Assembly (NCBI RefSeq): GCF_009663395.1
Contig: NZ_QKNW01000003.1
Coordinates: 1-64,000 of the forward strand
Origin: Halosegnis longus
Lineage (GTDB): Archaea; Halobacteriota; Halobacteria; Halobacteriales; Haloarculaceae
Direction: 5' to 3'
DNA length: 64,000 bases
Below are positions 26,216 through 34,630 of this stretch, piece after piece (the stretch's first letter is position 1; each line of letters opens with the position of its first letter). Made by a program: the position numbers and the translations under genes. A model generated the notes under the pieces. That model made no database searches and was not told where the DNA came from. It was given only the letters and a program-made list of their open reading frames with translations.

Positions 26216-26437
26216 CTACTTGCGGATGATATCGTCGTCCGAGTCGGTTTCAGTCGTCACGATGTCCTCGTGTCGCTCGTACGAGGGCTCGCCCTCTACG
26301 ACCGGCAGTGTCTCGAGATCGATCGCTCGTGCGCGGTATTCACCACACTCGAGACACTGTTCGAGAACCGTGTACTGTCCTGAGTATGACGTGATGCCGA
26401 TCCCACGCCACTGCTCAGCAGTGGCTCTGTCGCACAT
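26216..26437 (-). CDS. Small protein with one CxxC
   Basis: 73 residues with CLECGEYRARAI and an acidic tail (TETDSDDD). One CxxC plus the N-terminal Cys could bind zinc, possibly as a dimer. Its ATG overlaps the stop of the upstream leftward gene (ATGA), so the two form an operon. Confidence 0.6.
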   Translation of the reverse strand: MCDRATAEQWRGIGITSYSGQYTVLEQCLECGEYRARAIDLETLPVVEGEPSYERHEDIVTTETDSDDDIIRK

Positions 26438-27066
26438 CAGTTCCCCCAGTTGGCCTCCCGGTGCTCACCGATCTGTGAAAGCACGTTCTTGATGTCGCCC
26501 GTGAATTCGTTGGTTCCTCGGGAGCTACGGAGTTCACGCGCTTTCGCCGAGAAGGCCTGGTTGAGCAGGTTCAGTTCGTCCATCGTCACGGAGAGCGTGA
26601 CCGTGATCGTTTCATCGTCGCCAACGCCCTCTCCATCGTAGGCGTCGGTGAAGCCGGACACCAGCCCTGTCAGTTGGTCGTACACTGTGAGCTCGTTGGT
26701 CGACACGGCAGACTCGTAGCGGTCGATCACAGCCTGGAGTGCGAACGGCATGGCACGTGCAACGATATCGAGCTCGATCTCGAACGACTGTGGACCGTCT
26801 GTGTCGCCGTCCGCAGTGTCTGCCGTAGTCTCGCCCACATCCGCGTCGGCATCGTCTGTGTCGGCCAGCTCGCTCGTCTCCTCGGACATGAGCTCCGTGC
26901 TCGCTAGGAGAATGTCTTCACTCTTCGCCGGGCCGATTCCCGACAGCTCCTGGACCGTACTCTGGCTTGCTCGTGCCAAGTCGCCGACCGACTCGATGTC
27001 GTGCTCCTCGCGAAGCGTCGCTGCGTGTTCGGTGGTGATGTGCTCGACGTCTGTTAGGTCAGCCAT
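26437..27066 (-). CDS. Helix-hairpin-helix DNA-binding protein
   Basis: 209 residues from ATG 27066 (MADLTDVEH). Residues ~12-55 form a helix-hairpin-helix pair: REEHDIESVGDLARASQ then VQELSGIGPAKSEDILLAS, where GIGP is the DNA-backbone hairpin. A Thr/Asp-rich linker leads to a C-terminal domain with DETITVTLSVTMDELNLLNQ. Such small HhH proteins act in recombination or repair, and the divergent neighbour is a PD-(D/E)XK nuclease. An in-frame start further upstream is less likely. Confidence 0.65.
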   Translation of the reverse strand: MADLTDVEHITTEHAATLREEHDIESVGDLARASQSTVQELSGIGPAKSEDILLASTELMSEETSELADTDDADADVGETTADTADGDTDGPQSFEIELDIVARAMPFALQAVIDRYESAVSTNELTVYDQLTGLVSGFTDAYDGEGVGDDETITVTLSVTMDELNLLNQAFSAKARELRSSRGTNEFTGDIKNVLSQIGEHREANWGN

Positions 27067-27149
27067 GAATCCACGTAACGGAGCGACACACTTAATCATC
27101 TCGGAAACGTATTCAGGGTACGCGCGAGCCACCGCTTTTGTTGTCGCAT

Positions 27150-27977
27150 ATGAGTAGCTCGTACGGTCAAGTCGGTGAACTCAGTCGACACACAGCAGAG
27201 GGTGTTGGCCGAGTATACGTCGTTGACGGTGATTGGCTCCCGTCGGTCACAACCGTTCTCGACATGATGCCCAAGTCGGAAGGGTTCAAGAACTGGGTCG
27301 CCCGGACAGATGAAGAAGACCGTGACTGGAAGAAGTTCTACACGTCGAATCGTGGGACACTCGTCCACTATGGCTGTCTGAATCCATTCTCGAAAGAGGA
27401 GCTCTGGTCCGAGGATGAACAGCAATCTCGCGATGAGCTGAAAGGGAATCGAACATCCAACCGGACCGGGATGACTGGTGGGGCTGACGTGTGGGCCGAC
27501 TACAAGCAAGATCGTGACTGGTGTATCGACACCTGGGAATTCATCCGTGACATCTGGGGGATCTACGACGAGAACGACCCAGAGGACATCTCGGTCATCG
27601 ACGTGGAAGTCTTCTCGGCAAACCGTGATGTCGGGTTCGCTGGCCAGTTCGATCTCCTGTATCACGATCGCGAGGCCGACGAGACCGTGCTCGCCGACCT
27701 GAAGACGAGCAAGTACATCTACGAGAAGCATAAGCTCCAGCTGGCTGCCTACGCGCATGCCATCCCGATGGTGGTCGACCGGGCCGAGGTCATCCGGATG
27801 AATCCGGAGAAGGCCGACTGGTCAGTGTCGTGCAGCAACGACTGGGATCGCTCGCTCGATGAGCTCTACGAGGAGTTCACTGGCTACCGAGACGAACTCT
27901 CCGAAGAACACGAGGAGGAGATGCTGGAGGCGATCGAAGCACAGGTGGCGAGTGGTGCTGCTGTCACCGAGTCATAG
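27150..27977 (+). CDS. PD-(D/E)XK nuclease, Cas4/RecB-like
   Basis: 275 residues from ATG 27150, preceded by TTGTCGCAT. The core is clear: an upstream His (GTLVHYG), then VEVFSANRDVGFAGQFDLL with the first acidic residue, TVLADLKTSK with DxK, and KLQLAAYAHA as the QxxxY helix. That is the RecB/Cas4-type exonuclease fold, probably for end-processing in recombination-dependent replication. There is no 4-Cys iron-sulphur cluster, unlike true Cas4. The upstream region shared with the HhH gene is 84 bases. Confidence 0.78.
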   Translation: MSSSYGQVGELSRHTAEGVGRVYVVDGDWLPSVTTVLDMMPKSEGFKNWVARTDEEDRDWKKFYTSNRGTLVHYGCLNPFSKEELWSEDEQQSRDELKGNRTSNRTGMTGGADVWADYKQDRDWCIDTWEFIRDIWGIYDENDPEDISVIDVEVFSANRDVGFAGQFDLLYHDREADETVLADLKTSKYIYEKHKLQLAAYAHAIPMVVDRAEVIRMNPEKADWSVSCSNDWDRSLDELYEEFTGYRDELSEEHEEEMLEAIEAQVASGAAVTES

Positions 27978-28000
27978 CCGACGCTGTTGCTGTTGTCGCC

Positions 28001-28402
28001 GTGAGTGATACAAGTAACCAAGAGCTACCGACTCTTGACAAGTGGAGTAGCGATGGGGGCATGAAGACACTCGTCTCGCGCGTCACCGGTGAGGCGATGT
28101 CGAACAGTGCCAACTGCCTCGAAGACAAGGGGTATGAGAGTACTGAACGCAACTGTCCGTTCTGTGGTGGTGGCGTCCTCTGGCAGTCTCGCCACGACCT
28201 CGTCTGTGACCGATGCTCGACGGTCGTCGACATGGAGGATGTCCGGTCACGACCAACGGAGTACACCGACCCGTGGGACGAGTTCCAGTCGTTTCGTGCG
28301 ACAGGGAACTACAAGGGTCGCAAGCGCTGTGTCGGTGGCTTCGTCAGGCCGTACGAATGGAACAACGCAGAATCAGCGAATCCGACCGCCTTCTACGGCT
28401 GA
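28001..28402 (+). CDS. TFB-like zinc-ribbon protein
   Basis: 133 residues from a GTG start behind TTGTCGCC. CPFCGGGVLWQSRHDLVCDR continuing to C and STVVDMEDV is a classical zinc ribbon and resembles the N-terminal ribbon of archaeal TFB. The rest lacks cyclin repeats, so it is not a full TFB. It might tune host transcription, but a simple zinc-ribbon accessory is equally possible. It converges on, and overlaps by ten bases, the next leftward gene. Confidence 0.62.
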   Translation: MSDTSNQELPTLDKWSSDGGMKTLVSRVTGEAMSNSANCLEDKGYESTERNCPFCGGGVLWQSRHDLVCDRCSTVVDMEDVRSRPTEYTDPWDEFQSFRATGNYKGRKRCVGGFVRPYEWNNAESANPTAFYG

Positions 28403-28581
28403 AGCGGAGTATCTTCGGGGAGTGGGACGATCCGATACTCGCCACAGTCGCATCGTTCGAGCGCACCAGGCGTCCCGGCCGTGTTGATCGTCACGACATC
28501 CATGAACTCGAAGTAGTGGCCCTGCTCGTGGTACATCGGGCACGGCTCGTCGCTGATCGCCGGAACGCCTCCGTCACTCAT
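28393..28581 (-). CDS. Small two-Cys protein downstream of the resolvase
   Basis: 62 residues from ATG 28581, overlapping the stop of the Hjc-like gene. It has PCPMYHEQGHYF and RCDCGEYRIV, enough Cys/His ligands for one zinc. No family recognised. Translationally coupled to the resolvase. Confidence 0.58.
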   Translation of the reverse strand: MSDGGVPAISDEPCPMYHEQGHYFEFMDVVTINTAGTPGALERCDCGEYRIVPLPEDTPLQP

Positions 28582-29101
28582 AGCCGATGTACCGAAGGAG
28601 GTAGCCGGCATCGTTTCCTGCCACTGCACTCGGCCAGCCGTTCTCGACATCCTGGACCCGCGTCTCGGGCTTGCTGAACGAGAGATTGTTCGACTGTGTG
28701 ACATTCACCCCGGTCGGTGCCGTCATCGCAGCCGTATCCAGCATGCGTTCTTCATCACTCTCGCCCCAGAGCTTCGCAAGCACCAGCTGACGGTTATCGA
28801 AGCGGACGCCAACGTACGGGACAACGTTGCCCGGATGCTGGCTCGCGAACGTCATCAACTGGTGGATATCATCCTTCGCTCGGTCGTCTGGATCGAAGAG
28901 GATGCTGAGTCGGTCCTTCGAGGTTTTCTTGAGCTCGAAGACGTGGAACCGCTCCCCATCGTACAGGTACACGTCGGGGGCCGGGATGTCATGATTGCCA
29001 GAATAGCCGGCCGGCATCGGAACGATCTCGTGGTCGCTTCGCTCGTAGATGTCCTTCGCCAGCCGTGTCTCGTAGTTCTTCCCGGACTTACTCGATGTCA
29101 T
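28574..29101 (-). CDS. Holliday junction resolvase, Hjc-like
   Basis: 175 residues from ATG 29101. KSGKNYETRLAKDIYE, then PMPAGYSGNHDIPAPDVYL and FHVFELKKTSKDRLSI show the Hjc active site: Glu after the Gly/Asn start, D in the D(I/V)P.D strand, and ExK in the next. It cuts four-way junctions made during replication and recombination. GTCGTCGC precedes this ATG; an extension to 29170 is open but lacks the motif. Archaeal viral resolvases of this size are common. Confidence 0.78.
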   Translation of the reverse strand: MTSSKSGKNYETRLAKDIYERSDHEIVPMPAGYSGNHDIPAPDVYLYDGERFHVFELKKTSKDRLSILFDPDDRAKDDIHQLMTFASQHPGNVVPYVGVRFDNRQLVLAKLWGESDEERMLDTAAMTAPTGVNVTQSNNLSFSKPETRVQDVENGWPSAVAGNDAGYLLRYIGYE

Positions 29102-29248
29102 GCGACGACGGCCCTGTCCGTAGCGACGTGGATTCGCCCAGAAACGGAAGTGGGTGACAATGTCCACCACCGTCGCGATCGGTTCGTCGGTTGCCGTCAG
29201 TACGTTCGGTAATCAATCGAACGCATTCCCCCGTATGGGACCGACCTA

Positions 29249-29608
29249 CTAAGACCTTTCGTAAACGGGTTCTTCGTCTGACTGGTGGATGCGTTTCAGC
29301 TCGTCGATGATCTCGTCGGACGGTCGATCCATGGATTCATCGCGTCGTGCCTCGAGTATGCTATTCACCTGTTCGCCGTGCTCGCACCCGAGTAGCTGTT
29401 TCTGGCAGATTGGGCATTGCTCTATGTCACAGCCCCAGTCATGATACTCGCCTTGTGTGGCCCGACAATCGGGGCACTGGTCGGCGGTCCGGGGGATATA
29501 CAACGGTATATCTTCAGTTTCTTCGTCGAAGTCGTCTCCAAGCACGTCGCTCGCGTGGATCTCTGTTTCATCTCCGTAGCGGATTCGGATGTTTTGGTCG
29601 AGATTCAT
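29249..29608 (-). CDS. Zinc-finger protein with two CxxC pairs
   Basis: 119 residues. CPDCRATQGEYHDWGCDIEQ followed by CPICQKQLLGC gives several Cys/His for one or two zincs. A helical tail (EARRDESMDRPSDEIIDEL) follows. GGGAGGA lies before the start. First gene of a run of small, leftward, coupled genes; function unknown. Confidence 0.65.
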   Translation of the reverse strand: MNLDQNIRIRYGDETEIHASDVLGDDFDEETEDIPLYIPRTADQCPDCRATQGEYHDWGCDIEQCPICQKQLLGCEHGEQVNSILEARRDESMDRPSDEIIDELKRIHQSDEEPVYERS

Positions 29609-29670
29609 GTCAGTGTCCTCCCTTGACTCCAGGCATGTATAGGTCTGGGTGTTGTTCGCTGTCAGGCACG

Positions 29671-29838
29671 CTAACGCACCTCCTCGTAGTCTGCGATGTG
29701 AGTGTTCCCGTTGCTGTGTTGGTCAACTAATTCCTCTGCTTCTGCCTCCGAATCTGCATCTGCTTCCCACCCGCATCCAGGTTCGCGATAGTGTGGTCCG
29801 TAGGCACAGAAGACGCGGTAGTCTCCACCGGGAGGCAC
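29671..29838 (-). CDS. 55-residue Cys/His protein, GTG start
   Basis: GTG at 29838 overlaps the stop of the upstream gene (TAGTG) and has an ideal GGAGGTGA six bases before it. The product has FCAYGPHYREPGCGW and VDQHSNGNTHIADYEE; C...C and H-x5-H could form a C2H2-like zinc finger. Too short for length-based gene finders, but the Shine-Dalgarno and overlap make it convincing. Confidence 0.65.
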   Translation of the reverse strand: MPPGGDYRVFCAYGPHYREPGCGWEADADSEAEAEELVDQHSNGNTHIADYEEVR

Positions 29839-30176
29839 TATACGTCACCTCCGTCCTCTCCAGCAGACGTATCGACGTACCGAGCGTCGCCCTTCTCGAC
29901 GGGTTGGATACCGAATAGCGTCGGATCGTCTCGGTGACGGTGGTCGAAGTTCCCCTCGAAACTCATCGTGTAATTGATACCGTCTTCACCGATGTGATAG
30001 ACCTTGTACCGTTTCTTGTACAAACCCGAGCCAGAACGGGCGGTTATCTCCCACGTGTCCCCCTCTGACAATTCGACGGTCTTCCCGTCTGCTTCATATC
30101 GGTATGCATCGTCCGCAGGCTGCTCGCTCTGTTGTACTTCCCCCTCGCTGTCGGTAGGATGTGTTTCGTCTGACAT
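29838..30176 (-). CDS. Unrecognised small acidic protein
   Basis: 112 residues, no Cys. The middle looks like a small beta barrel (KTVELSEGDTWEITARS, KRYKVYHIGEDGINYTMSF). Coupled to the 55-residue gene downstream. No family recognised. Confidence 0.62.
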   Translation of the reverse strand: MSDETHPTDSEGEVQQSEQPADDAYRYEADGKTVELSEGDTWEITARSGSGLYKKRYKVYHIGEDGINYTMSFEGNFDHRHRDDPTLFGIQPVEKGDARYVDTSAGEDGGDV

Positions 30177-30178
30177 TG

Positions 30179-30640
30179 TTACGTACCTCGGCTCTGGCCT
30201 GTGTCTTCGTTGTGGCCGTTTCGCTTCTCGAAGTCCGGGACGATACCTGCTGATAGAATGCCAAACCGCTTGTCCGGCGTCGCAGGCATCTCACCACGAG
30301 ACGTCCACTCGTCGAAGATGTCGAGGAGTGGATACTCCGGTGGGATGTACGGGTGCCACTCGTGTGGAAGCAGCCATAGACCAGTCTCATCAGACCACTT
30401 CTGGAGGCCGAGTTGCGTCAGCTCCGACTCGTCGGCATGCTTCAGCCGATCCATCGCATCCACTGTGAGTGGTGGCTCGCTGGGGGTTACGTCATCATTG
30501 CGCTCGAACTGTGGTGTCTGGATAGCTACCGTTTCGTCGTCGTCCATGCCGAGAGCGTCGCGTATCTCTGCTACGACGTCCGCTGCGGATGTGTCAGTAT
30601 TGTCCATAGACGGGTTGTCTTCTGTAACGTCGTCAGTCAT
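30179..30640 (-). CDS. Unrecognised acidic protein
   Basis: 153 residues from ATG 30640, which follows GGAGGTG. An open extension to 30895 covers a separate small gene and is rejected. Asp/Thr-rich N-terminus, then TGLWLLPHEWHPYIPPEYP and DIFDEWTSRGEMP. No motif recognised. Its start lies inside the end of the 56-residue zinc gene upstream. Confidence 0.6.
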   Translation of the reverse strand: MTDDVTEDNPSMDNTDTSAADVVAEIRDALGMDDDETVAIQTPQFERNDDVTPSEPPLTVDAMDRLKHADESELTQLGLQKWSDETGLWLLPHEWHPYIPPEYPLLDIFDEWTSRGEMPATPDKRFGILSAGIVPDFEKRNGHNEDTGQSRGT

Positions 30641-30803
30641 GCTGCACCTCCACGAGTCCATCGTTAACGCAGTCCTGGTGGGCAAAATCCCACGTACCAA
30701 CAGACGTGAATTCCTCTCGATATGGCCGTATCCGGTAGCCACATCCAGCGCAAACGCCAGGGTTCGTTTCTGTTCCCGCGTATTCAGTTGCGGTAGACGA
30801 CAC
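30633..30803 (-). CDS. 56-residue treble-clef-like zinc protein, GTG start
   Basis: GTG at 30803 starts just after the upstream stop, and the frame ends inside the next gene's first codons. The product has VCAGCGYRIRPYREEF then WDFAHQDCVND: CxxC plus HxxC is a treble-clef/LIM-like zinc pattern. Found by reading the gap between two larger genes. Confidence 0.6.
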   Translation of the reverse strand: MSSTATEYAGTETNPGVCAGCGYRIRPYREEFTSVGTWDFAHQDCVNDGLVEVQHD

Positions 30804-30804
30804 G

Positions 30805-30993
30805 TCAGAGTGTCACCCCGATTGCCTTCTCGCACTCCGGGCACCGGTACGAGGCGGTCGTCTCGGTCTCGTGTCTGTGCCCACATCGTGGGCATTCGAT
30901 GACATACGCCTCCGGGGAGACGAGGGTCGAATCGTAGTCCAGCCGGCCGTGGTCATCCGTGAGCGACTCGTCTGGGTACGGCGAGTCAGACAT
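30805..30993 (-). CDS. Zinc-ribbon micro-protein
   Basis: 62 residues; ECPRCGHRHE and RCPECEKAIGV form a complete two-CxxC zinc ribbon at the C-terminal half. The N-terminus is acidic. Possibly binds nucleic acid or a protein partner. Its end is next to the GTG of the 56-residue zinc gene. Confidence 0.66.
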   Translation of the reverse strand: MSDSPYPDESLTDDHGRLDYDSTLVSPEAYVIECPRCGHRHETETTASYRCPECEKAIGVTL

Positions 30994-31029
30994 CTACCAT
31001 CACCCACGATGATCCGCGACTCGTGTCCA

Positions 31030-32526
31030 TCATTCGAGTGCCTTGATGTTGATCAGCGGAGTCAACGTTCGCTCGACCGTCGCCGTCTCGTCGATGTAGC
31101 GCTGGATCGTCGCAGCTTCCTTGTACGCATCCGGCGCTTCTTCGAGGACGGAGTCGGTCAGATCAGACGACGTGATACCGGACAGCTGTGCTGCAACGTC
31201 GTCTGGGTCGATCTCGTTGCGCGCCTCTCCACGTGACATGACACGCCCGGCGCCGTGGGGCGCAGACTGGTTCCACTCGTCGTTTCCAACACCGCGCGCG
31301 ATGATGGACCCCTCGGCCATGTTGAACGGGATGACCAGTTGCTCACCGTCGCGAGCCGAACAGGCTCCCTTGCGCATCACGCCATCTTCGAAGTCGATGA
31401 AGTTGTGGACCGACTCGATCTCGTCGACGAGACGCGTCATGCCACAGACGCTTGCAAGCGCAGCGCGAACCTGCTTTGCGATCAGCTTCCGCGACGTGGA
31501 GGCATACTGCTGGGCGAAGATCATGTCGATGTAGTAGCCGGCTGCCTCCTCGCCGTACAGTGCATCGTGTGTTCGGTTTCCGTCCATGCGCGATGGGTGT
31601 GCCTCCCGGATCCGATCGTGCATCTCCTCGATCTCGACGCCGTCGAAGTCTTCCCGAATCGCGTCACTGTCGATGTACGACCGGCCTTGTCCACCGTGGA
31701 ACCATTCGAGCAGTTCCTCGCGACTGACGTCGTCAACGTCGGGGACGATGTATGGCTTGAGCTCGTCGTCGAGATTGTCGGCGATCCAGTCTGCGCGACG
31801 AAGCTCCGTCGCACGGTTCTGCCAGTGCTCACCGATCTGCTTGCCCAGATGGCGTGACCCGGAGTGGATAACGACCCAGATCCCGCCATCCTCGTCTTCG
31901 GCAAGCTCGATGAAGTGATTCCCACCACCGAGCGTGCCCAGTTGGCTGATCGCCGTGTTGACGTTCGCGCCGACTCGGCCCGACAGCTCGGAGAAGTAGT
32001 CAGCGTCGTACCCATCGAACCAGTCCGGATCGAGCTCGAGGCCCACCTGCTCGCGGAACGCTTCGAGCTTCTGGGTACACTCGTCCCACGGCATCTCGTC
32101 GACGAAGTTGAATCCCGGCTCGGACGGGACCATGTTCGGTGCGACCTTGTCCGTGTAGTCGTAGTGGGCCATCGGGACGTGCTTCCGGACGGCATCGACG
32201 ATATCGTCGTGCATGTCCTCGGGGAGGAGATACTCTCGATCGTAGTCGTGGGGAACGAGACGGTATGCGAGCATGCCACAACCGATGTCGACTCCCACGA
32301 CGTTCGGGACGACACCATCGTCGAGTTCCATCGTGAAGCCGATCACGCTCTCGCTGTTCGGTTCTGGGTGCGTGTCAGGCATCACGCGGATCTCGTTCGT
32401 GAAGGCCGGATGGCTCGCGTATGCCTCAATGAAGTCGAGGGTCATGTCCTCGATCTCGGACTCGTCGAGCCCTTTCACGATCGCGCTCGTCACGTCACCG
32501 TCAACGTGGGTTTCTGTGTCTGTCAC
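31030..32526 (-). CDS. rtcB: RNA ligase RtcB
   Basis: 498 residues from GTG 32526. All family blocks are visible: NVVGVDIGCGM, TLGGGNHFIELAED, VIHSGSRHLG, ESVHNFIDFED, VMRKGACSARDG and NQSAPHGAGRVMSR with the guanylylated His. RtcB joins 2',3'-cyclic phosphate (or 3'-phosphate) to 5'-OH RNA ends using GTP and Mn, in tRNA splicing and repair. In a virus the likely use is repairing tRNAs cut by host anticodon nucleases, or processing its own RNAs. The start lies ~26 bases from a promoter box, so the mRNA is probably leaderless. Full length, no broken motifs. Confidence 0.93.
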   Translation of the reverse strand: MTDTETHVDGDVTSAIVKGLDESEIEDMTLDFIEAYASHPAFTNEIRVMPDTHPEPNSESVIGFTMELDDGVVPNVVGVDIGCGMLAYRLVPHDYDREYLLPEDMHDDIVDAVRKHVPMAHYDYTDKVAPNMVPSEPGFNFVDEMPWDECTQKLEAFREQVGLELDPDWFDGYDADYFSELSGRVGANVNTAISQLGTLGGGNHFIELAEDEDGGIWVVIHSGSRHLGKQIGEHWQNRATELRRADWIADNLDDELKPYIVPDVDDVSREELLEWFHGGQGRSYIDSDAIREDFDGVEIEEMHDRIREAHPSRMDGNRTHDALYGEEAAGYYIDMIFAQQYASTSRKLIAKQVRAALASVCGMTRLVDEIESVHNFIDFEDGVMRKGACSARDGEQLVIPFNMAEGSIIARGVGNDEWNQSAPHGAGRVMSRGEARNEIDPDDVAAQLSGITSSDLTDSVLEEAPDAYKEAATIQRYIDETATVERTLTPLINIKALE

Positions 32527-32552
32527 ACCAGTAGCGTATGGTGGAACGTAGG

Positions 32553-32568
32553 TAAGTCTACCGGGAGC
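32553..32568 (-). promoter_or_regulatory. Leftward promoter box before rtcB
   Basis: Forward TAAGTCTACCGGGAGC is one of four close copies of a box that precedes leftward genes. The TATA-like part is centred ~26-30 bases from the GTG start of rtcB. Confidence 0.6.
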
Positions 32569-32572
32569 GAGT

Positions 32573-33919
32573 TCAGAAAACGAACGACTGGACCAGGACT
32601 GCGACAGCGAAGATAAGACACCAGATTGCTGCACCACCGACAGCAGTGCTGAATCCATCCGGGTCGAGATCTGCGATCGACCGTGCGCTCTTCGAGCGGT
32701 GTGGGCTTTCGTAGAAGACGAGCAGTGGGAAGGCAGCTATCGCGACAAACGTTGCGAGACCGCCGTGTGCGAGCGAGCCCAGCGACTGGGTCGTACTCAA
32801 CATCCCACCCTCCTCGATTGAATCGGATCCGATCCCATCGTCGTCGTCGCGGTGTCGGTCGCGATAGCTCTTGAACTCTGCTAGGTCCCGGTCGATTGCG
32901 ACAGACCACTGCTCGCGTGATTCGGAGTACTCGACGGGAACTTCGTGGGTGTCGAGTAGTTCTGTGTTGGTGAGCCCGACGTTGGCAGCCCGACAGAACG
33001 CACCGAACGGGTCGTCGGGGTCCGTTGGTTCATCATACCGGATCTTCCCGGTTGAGTTATCCGGCAGTGCCAGGAGGATGACGATCTGTTCACCGTACGG
33101 TGAGACGTTGAGAATCTTCGCCGGACCCTCGTTCGCATAGTCACGCCCGATCGTTTCCATCCGTTCATGGAAGTTCTGCTCGTCATCGATCTCGCGTGCG
33201 TTGTAGTCGATCTGGATCTCGTGATCGAAGTCCGGTTCGTCCTGATGTGTCGCCGTTTCGACGGCAGTTTCGTCGGTAGAGTCGTCCATTGATTCGTCGT
33301 CTGTTGTATCGGCTGATTCGTCGGTGGATGGCTCAGTCGTGGCTGCCGGACCACCAGTACCAAACATCGCTTCGTTTCTCCCAACATCTGTCATCGAATC
33401 GGACAGCGTTGCTTGCCGTTCTTCTTCAGCGGAGATGATCTGGCCCCACAGCTCCTCTGAATCCTGTGTGGGGAACGCAATACCCGACCACGACGAGATA
33501 TTCATCACGAAGCTAGGTGATGACGACATCTCTTGCTCGAACGAAAGTGACGCACGGTCCAGACCATGTTCCTGTGAAACCCACACAGTGACATCGGCGA
33601 TTAACCAGCCTGCTGCAATCAGCATGAGCCGTTCGGGCGTGTTGCGAAGTACTGTCTTGATGAAGTCATCAAGGCTCTCCTCGCTTGCGCCACCATTCGT
33701 GTCGAAAATCGCTCCTGAGTTCCTGATGTACCGCTCTATGTTTGGCCGGAGTCCAGAATTGAGGATCCCGTGAACGATGTCGAGTGTATCATCGACAATC
33801 TCGATGCTCCCATTCGGGAACGTCGAAGACGCGATCGCGGATAGCTTTCTGCCCGGTACTGAGCGATTGTGCGACAGTGGGAATTCGGTATCATCGAACT
33901 CCGTTTCTGTGAATGGCAT
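32573..33919 (-). CDS. Large protein with two C-terminal membrane segments
   Basis: 448 residues. The first ~370 are soluble and acidic with a Thr/Asp/Ser-rich linker near 200-230. Two hydrophobic segments near the end (GGLATFVAIAAFPLLVFYE and VGGAAIWCLIFAVAVLVQS) anchor it. One more moderately hydrophobic helix lies near residue 97 (RLMLIAAGWLIADVTVWV). No family recognised; a membrane-anchored interaction or exclusion protein is conceivable. A promoter box lies 32 bases upstream. Confidence 0.65.
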   Translation of the reverse strand: MPFTETEFDDTEFPLSHNRSVPGRKLSAIASSTFPNGSIEIVDDTLDIVHGILNSGLRPNIERYIRNSGAIFDTNGGASEESLDDFIKTVLRNTPERLMLIAAGWLIADVTVWVSQEHGLDRASLSFEQEMSSSPSFVMNISSWSGIAFPTQDSEELWGQIISAEEERQATLSDSMTDVGRNEAMFGTGGPAATTEPSTDESADTTDDESMDDSTDETAVETATHQDEPDFDHEIQIDYNAREIDDEQNFHERMETIGRDYANEGPAKILNVSPYGEQIVILLALPDNSTGKIRYDEPTDPDDPFGAFCRAANVGLTNTELLDTHEVPVEYSESREQWSVAIDRDLAEFKSYRDRHRDDDDGIGSDSIEEGGMLSTTQSLGSLAHGGLATFVAIAAFPLLVFYESPHRSKSARSIADLDPDGFSTAVGGAAIWCLIFAVAVLVQSFVF

Positions 33920-33949
33920 CGTCGTAGTGCTGTATCTGGGTGTGACACA

Positions 33950-34183
33950 CTAATATCTATCGGGAACTGGTTCTTGTGCAACGGTCGACAGCGTTTCCAT
34001 GGAGTTGCGAATGTCGTGTCTGAGCCGGCTATTGTCGGCCGTGACCGTAGTCTGGTACTTCGTCCCGTCACTGTAGAGCCAGCAGCGAGCAACAAGTGGG
34101 TCGCGACGGATCGTTACCTTCGGCTCGATACCGTACCGTCGAGCTGCCGACATGATCATGTCGACAAGCTTCATCTCGTCCAT
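33950..34183 (-). CDS. Unrecognised 77-residue protein
   Basis: ATG 34183 abuts TTGTCGC. Helical start (MKLVDMIMSAARRYGI) and a strand pair (VARCWLYSDGTKYQTTVTA). More basic than its neighbours, so it may bind nucleic acid. The final codons double as a promoter box for the next gene. Confidence 0.6.
   Translation of the reverse strand: MDEMKLVDMIMSAARRYGIEPKVTIRRDPLVARCWLYSDGTKYQTTVTADNSRLRHDIRNSMETLSTVAQEPVPDRY
33951..33967 (-). promoter_or_regulatory. Leftward promoter box before the 33919 gene
   Basis: Forward TAATATCTATCGGGAAC, near-identical to the box at 40518-40534 including the flanking GGGTGTGACA. It overlaps the last codons of the upstream gene. Confidence 0.6.
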
Positions 34184-34213
34184 GCGACAAGCTGCACCGC
34201 GACTGCCTGCGTG

Positions 34214-34585
34214 TTAGTTCGTCAGCGAGACGGCGTCGATCGTCGACAGTCCACTGTTACACTCGAACGGAGACACCCAGAACGGTCGCGAGTAATCGAC
34301 CTGAATCCGGATCTGGTTCTGTACGGAATCACGAATCTTGTCGACCATCGGCGAGTCTGCTCCCTCAGTGAGACAGAAGGTCTCGGAGTTGCTGGCTTGT
34401 GGGTGCGTCTTCATGTGGATCTGCGTGGTCTTCGTAATGACGCCACTGTCGATCTCAGCGTCGACGACGTATCCTGTGTAGCTCGATTCTGATTTCGGGA
34501 CACCGAAGCCACCAAGAGCAGTTCCCAACATCCCAAGGATGCAGATAGCTACGATGATGGTGACGATGAAGTCTGAACTTGACAC
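34214..34585 (-). CDS. Membrane-anchored protein with one N-terminal TM helix
   Basis: 123 residues. Residues ~6-28 (FIVTIIVAICILGMLGTAL) form a TM helix or uncleaved signal, followed by an extracellular-type domain with two Cys (ETFCLTEG, SPFECNSG) that could pair in a disulphide. No lipobox or Tat motif. A TATA-like GTATATGAATATG lies upstream near 34608-34620. Confidence 0.62.
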   Translation of the reverse strand: MSSSDFIVTIIVAICILGMLGTALGGFGVPKSESSYTGYVVDAEIDSGVITKTTQIHMKTHPQASNSETFCLTEGADSPMVDKIRDSVQNQIRIQVDYSRPFWVSPFECNSGLSTIDAVSLTN

Positions 34586-34630
34586 ACGTGCGTGTACTGT
34601 GCCGACGTATATGAATATGTTGCCAACGAG

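Noticed and set aside
27150-27977. Cas4 adaptation nuclease of a viral CRISPR system
   Set aside because: The nuclease core fits Cas4/RecB, but the four-Cys cluster is missing and there are no CRISPR repeats or other cas genes.
28001-28402. Viral TFB transcription factor
   Set aside because: Only the zinc ribbon is present; the two cyclin-like repeats needed for a TFB are absent.
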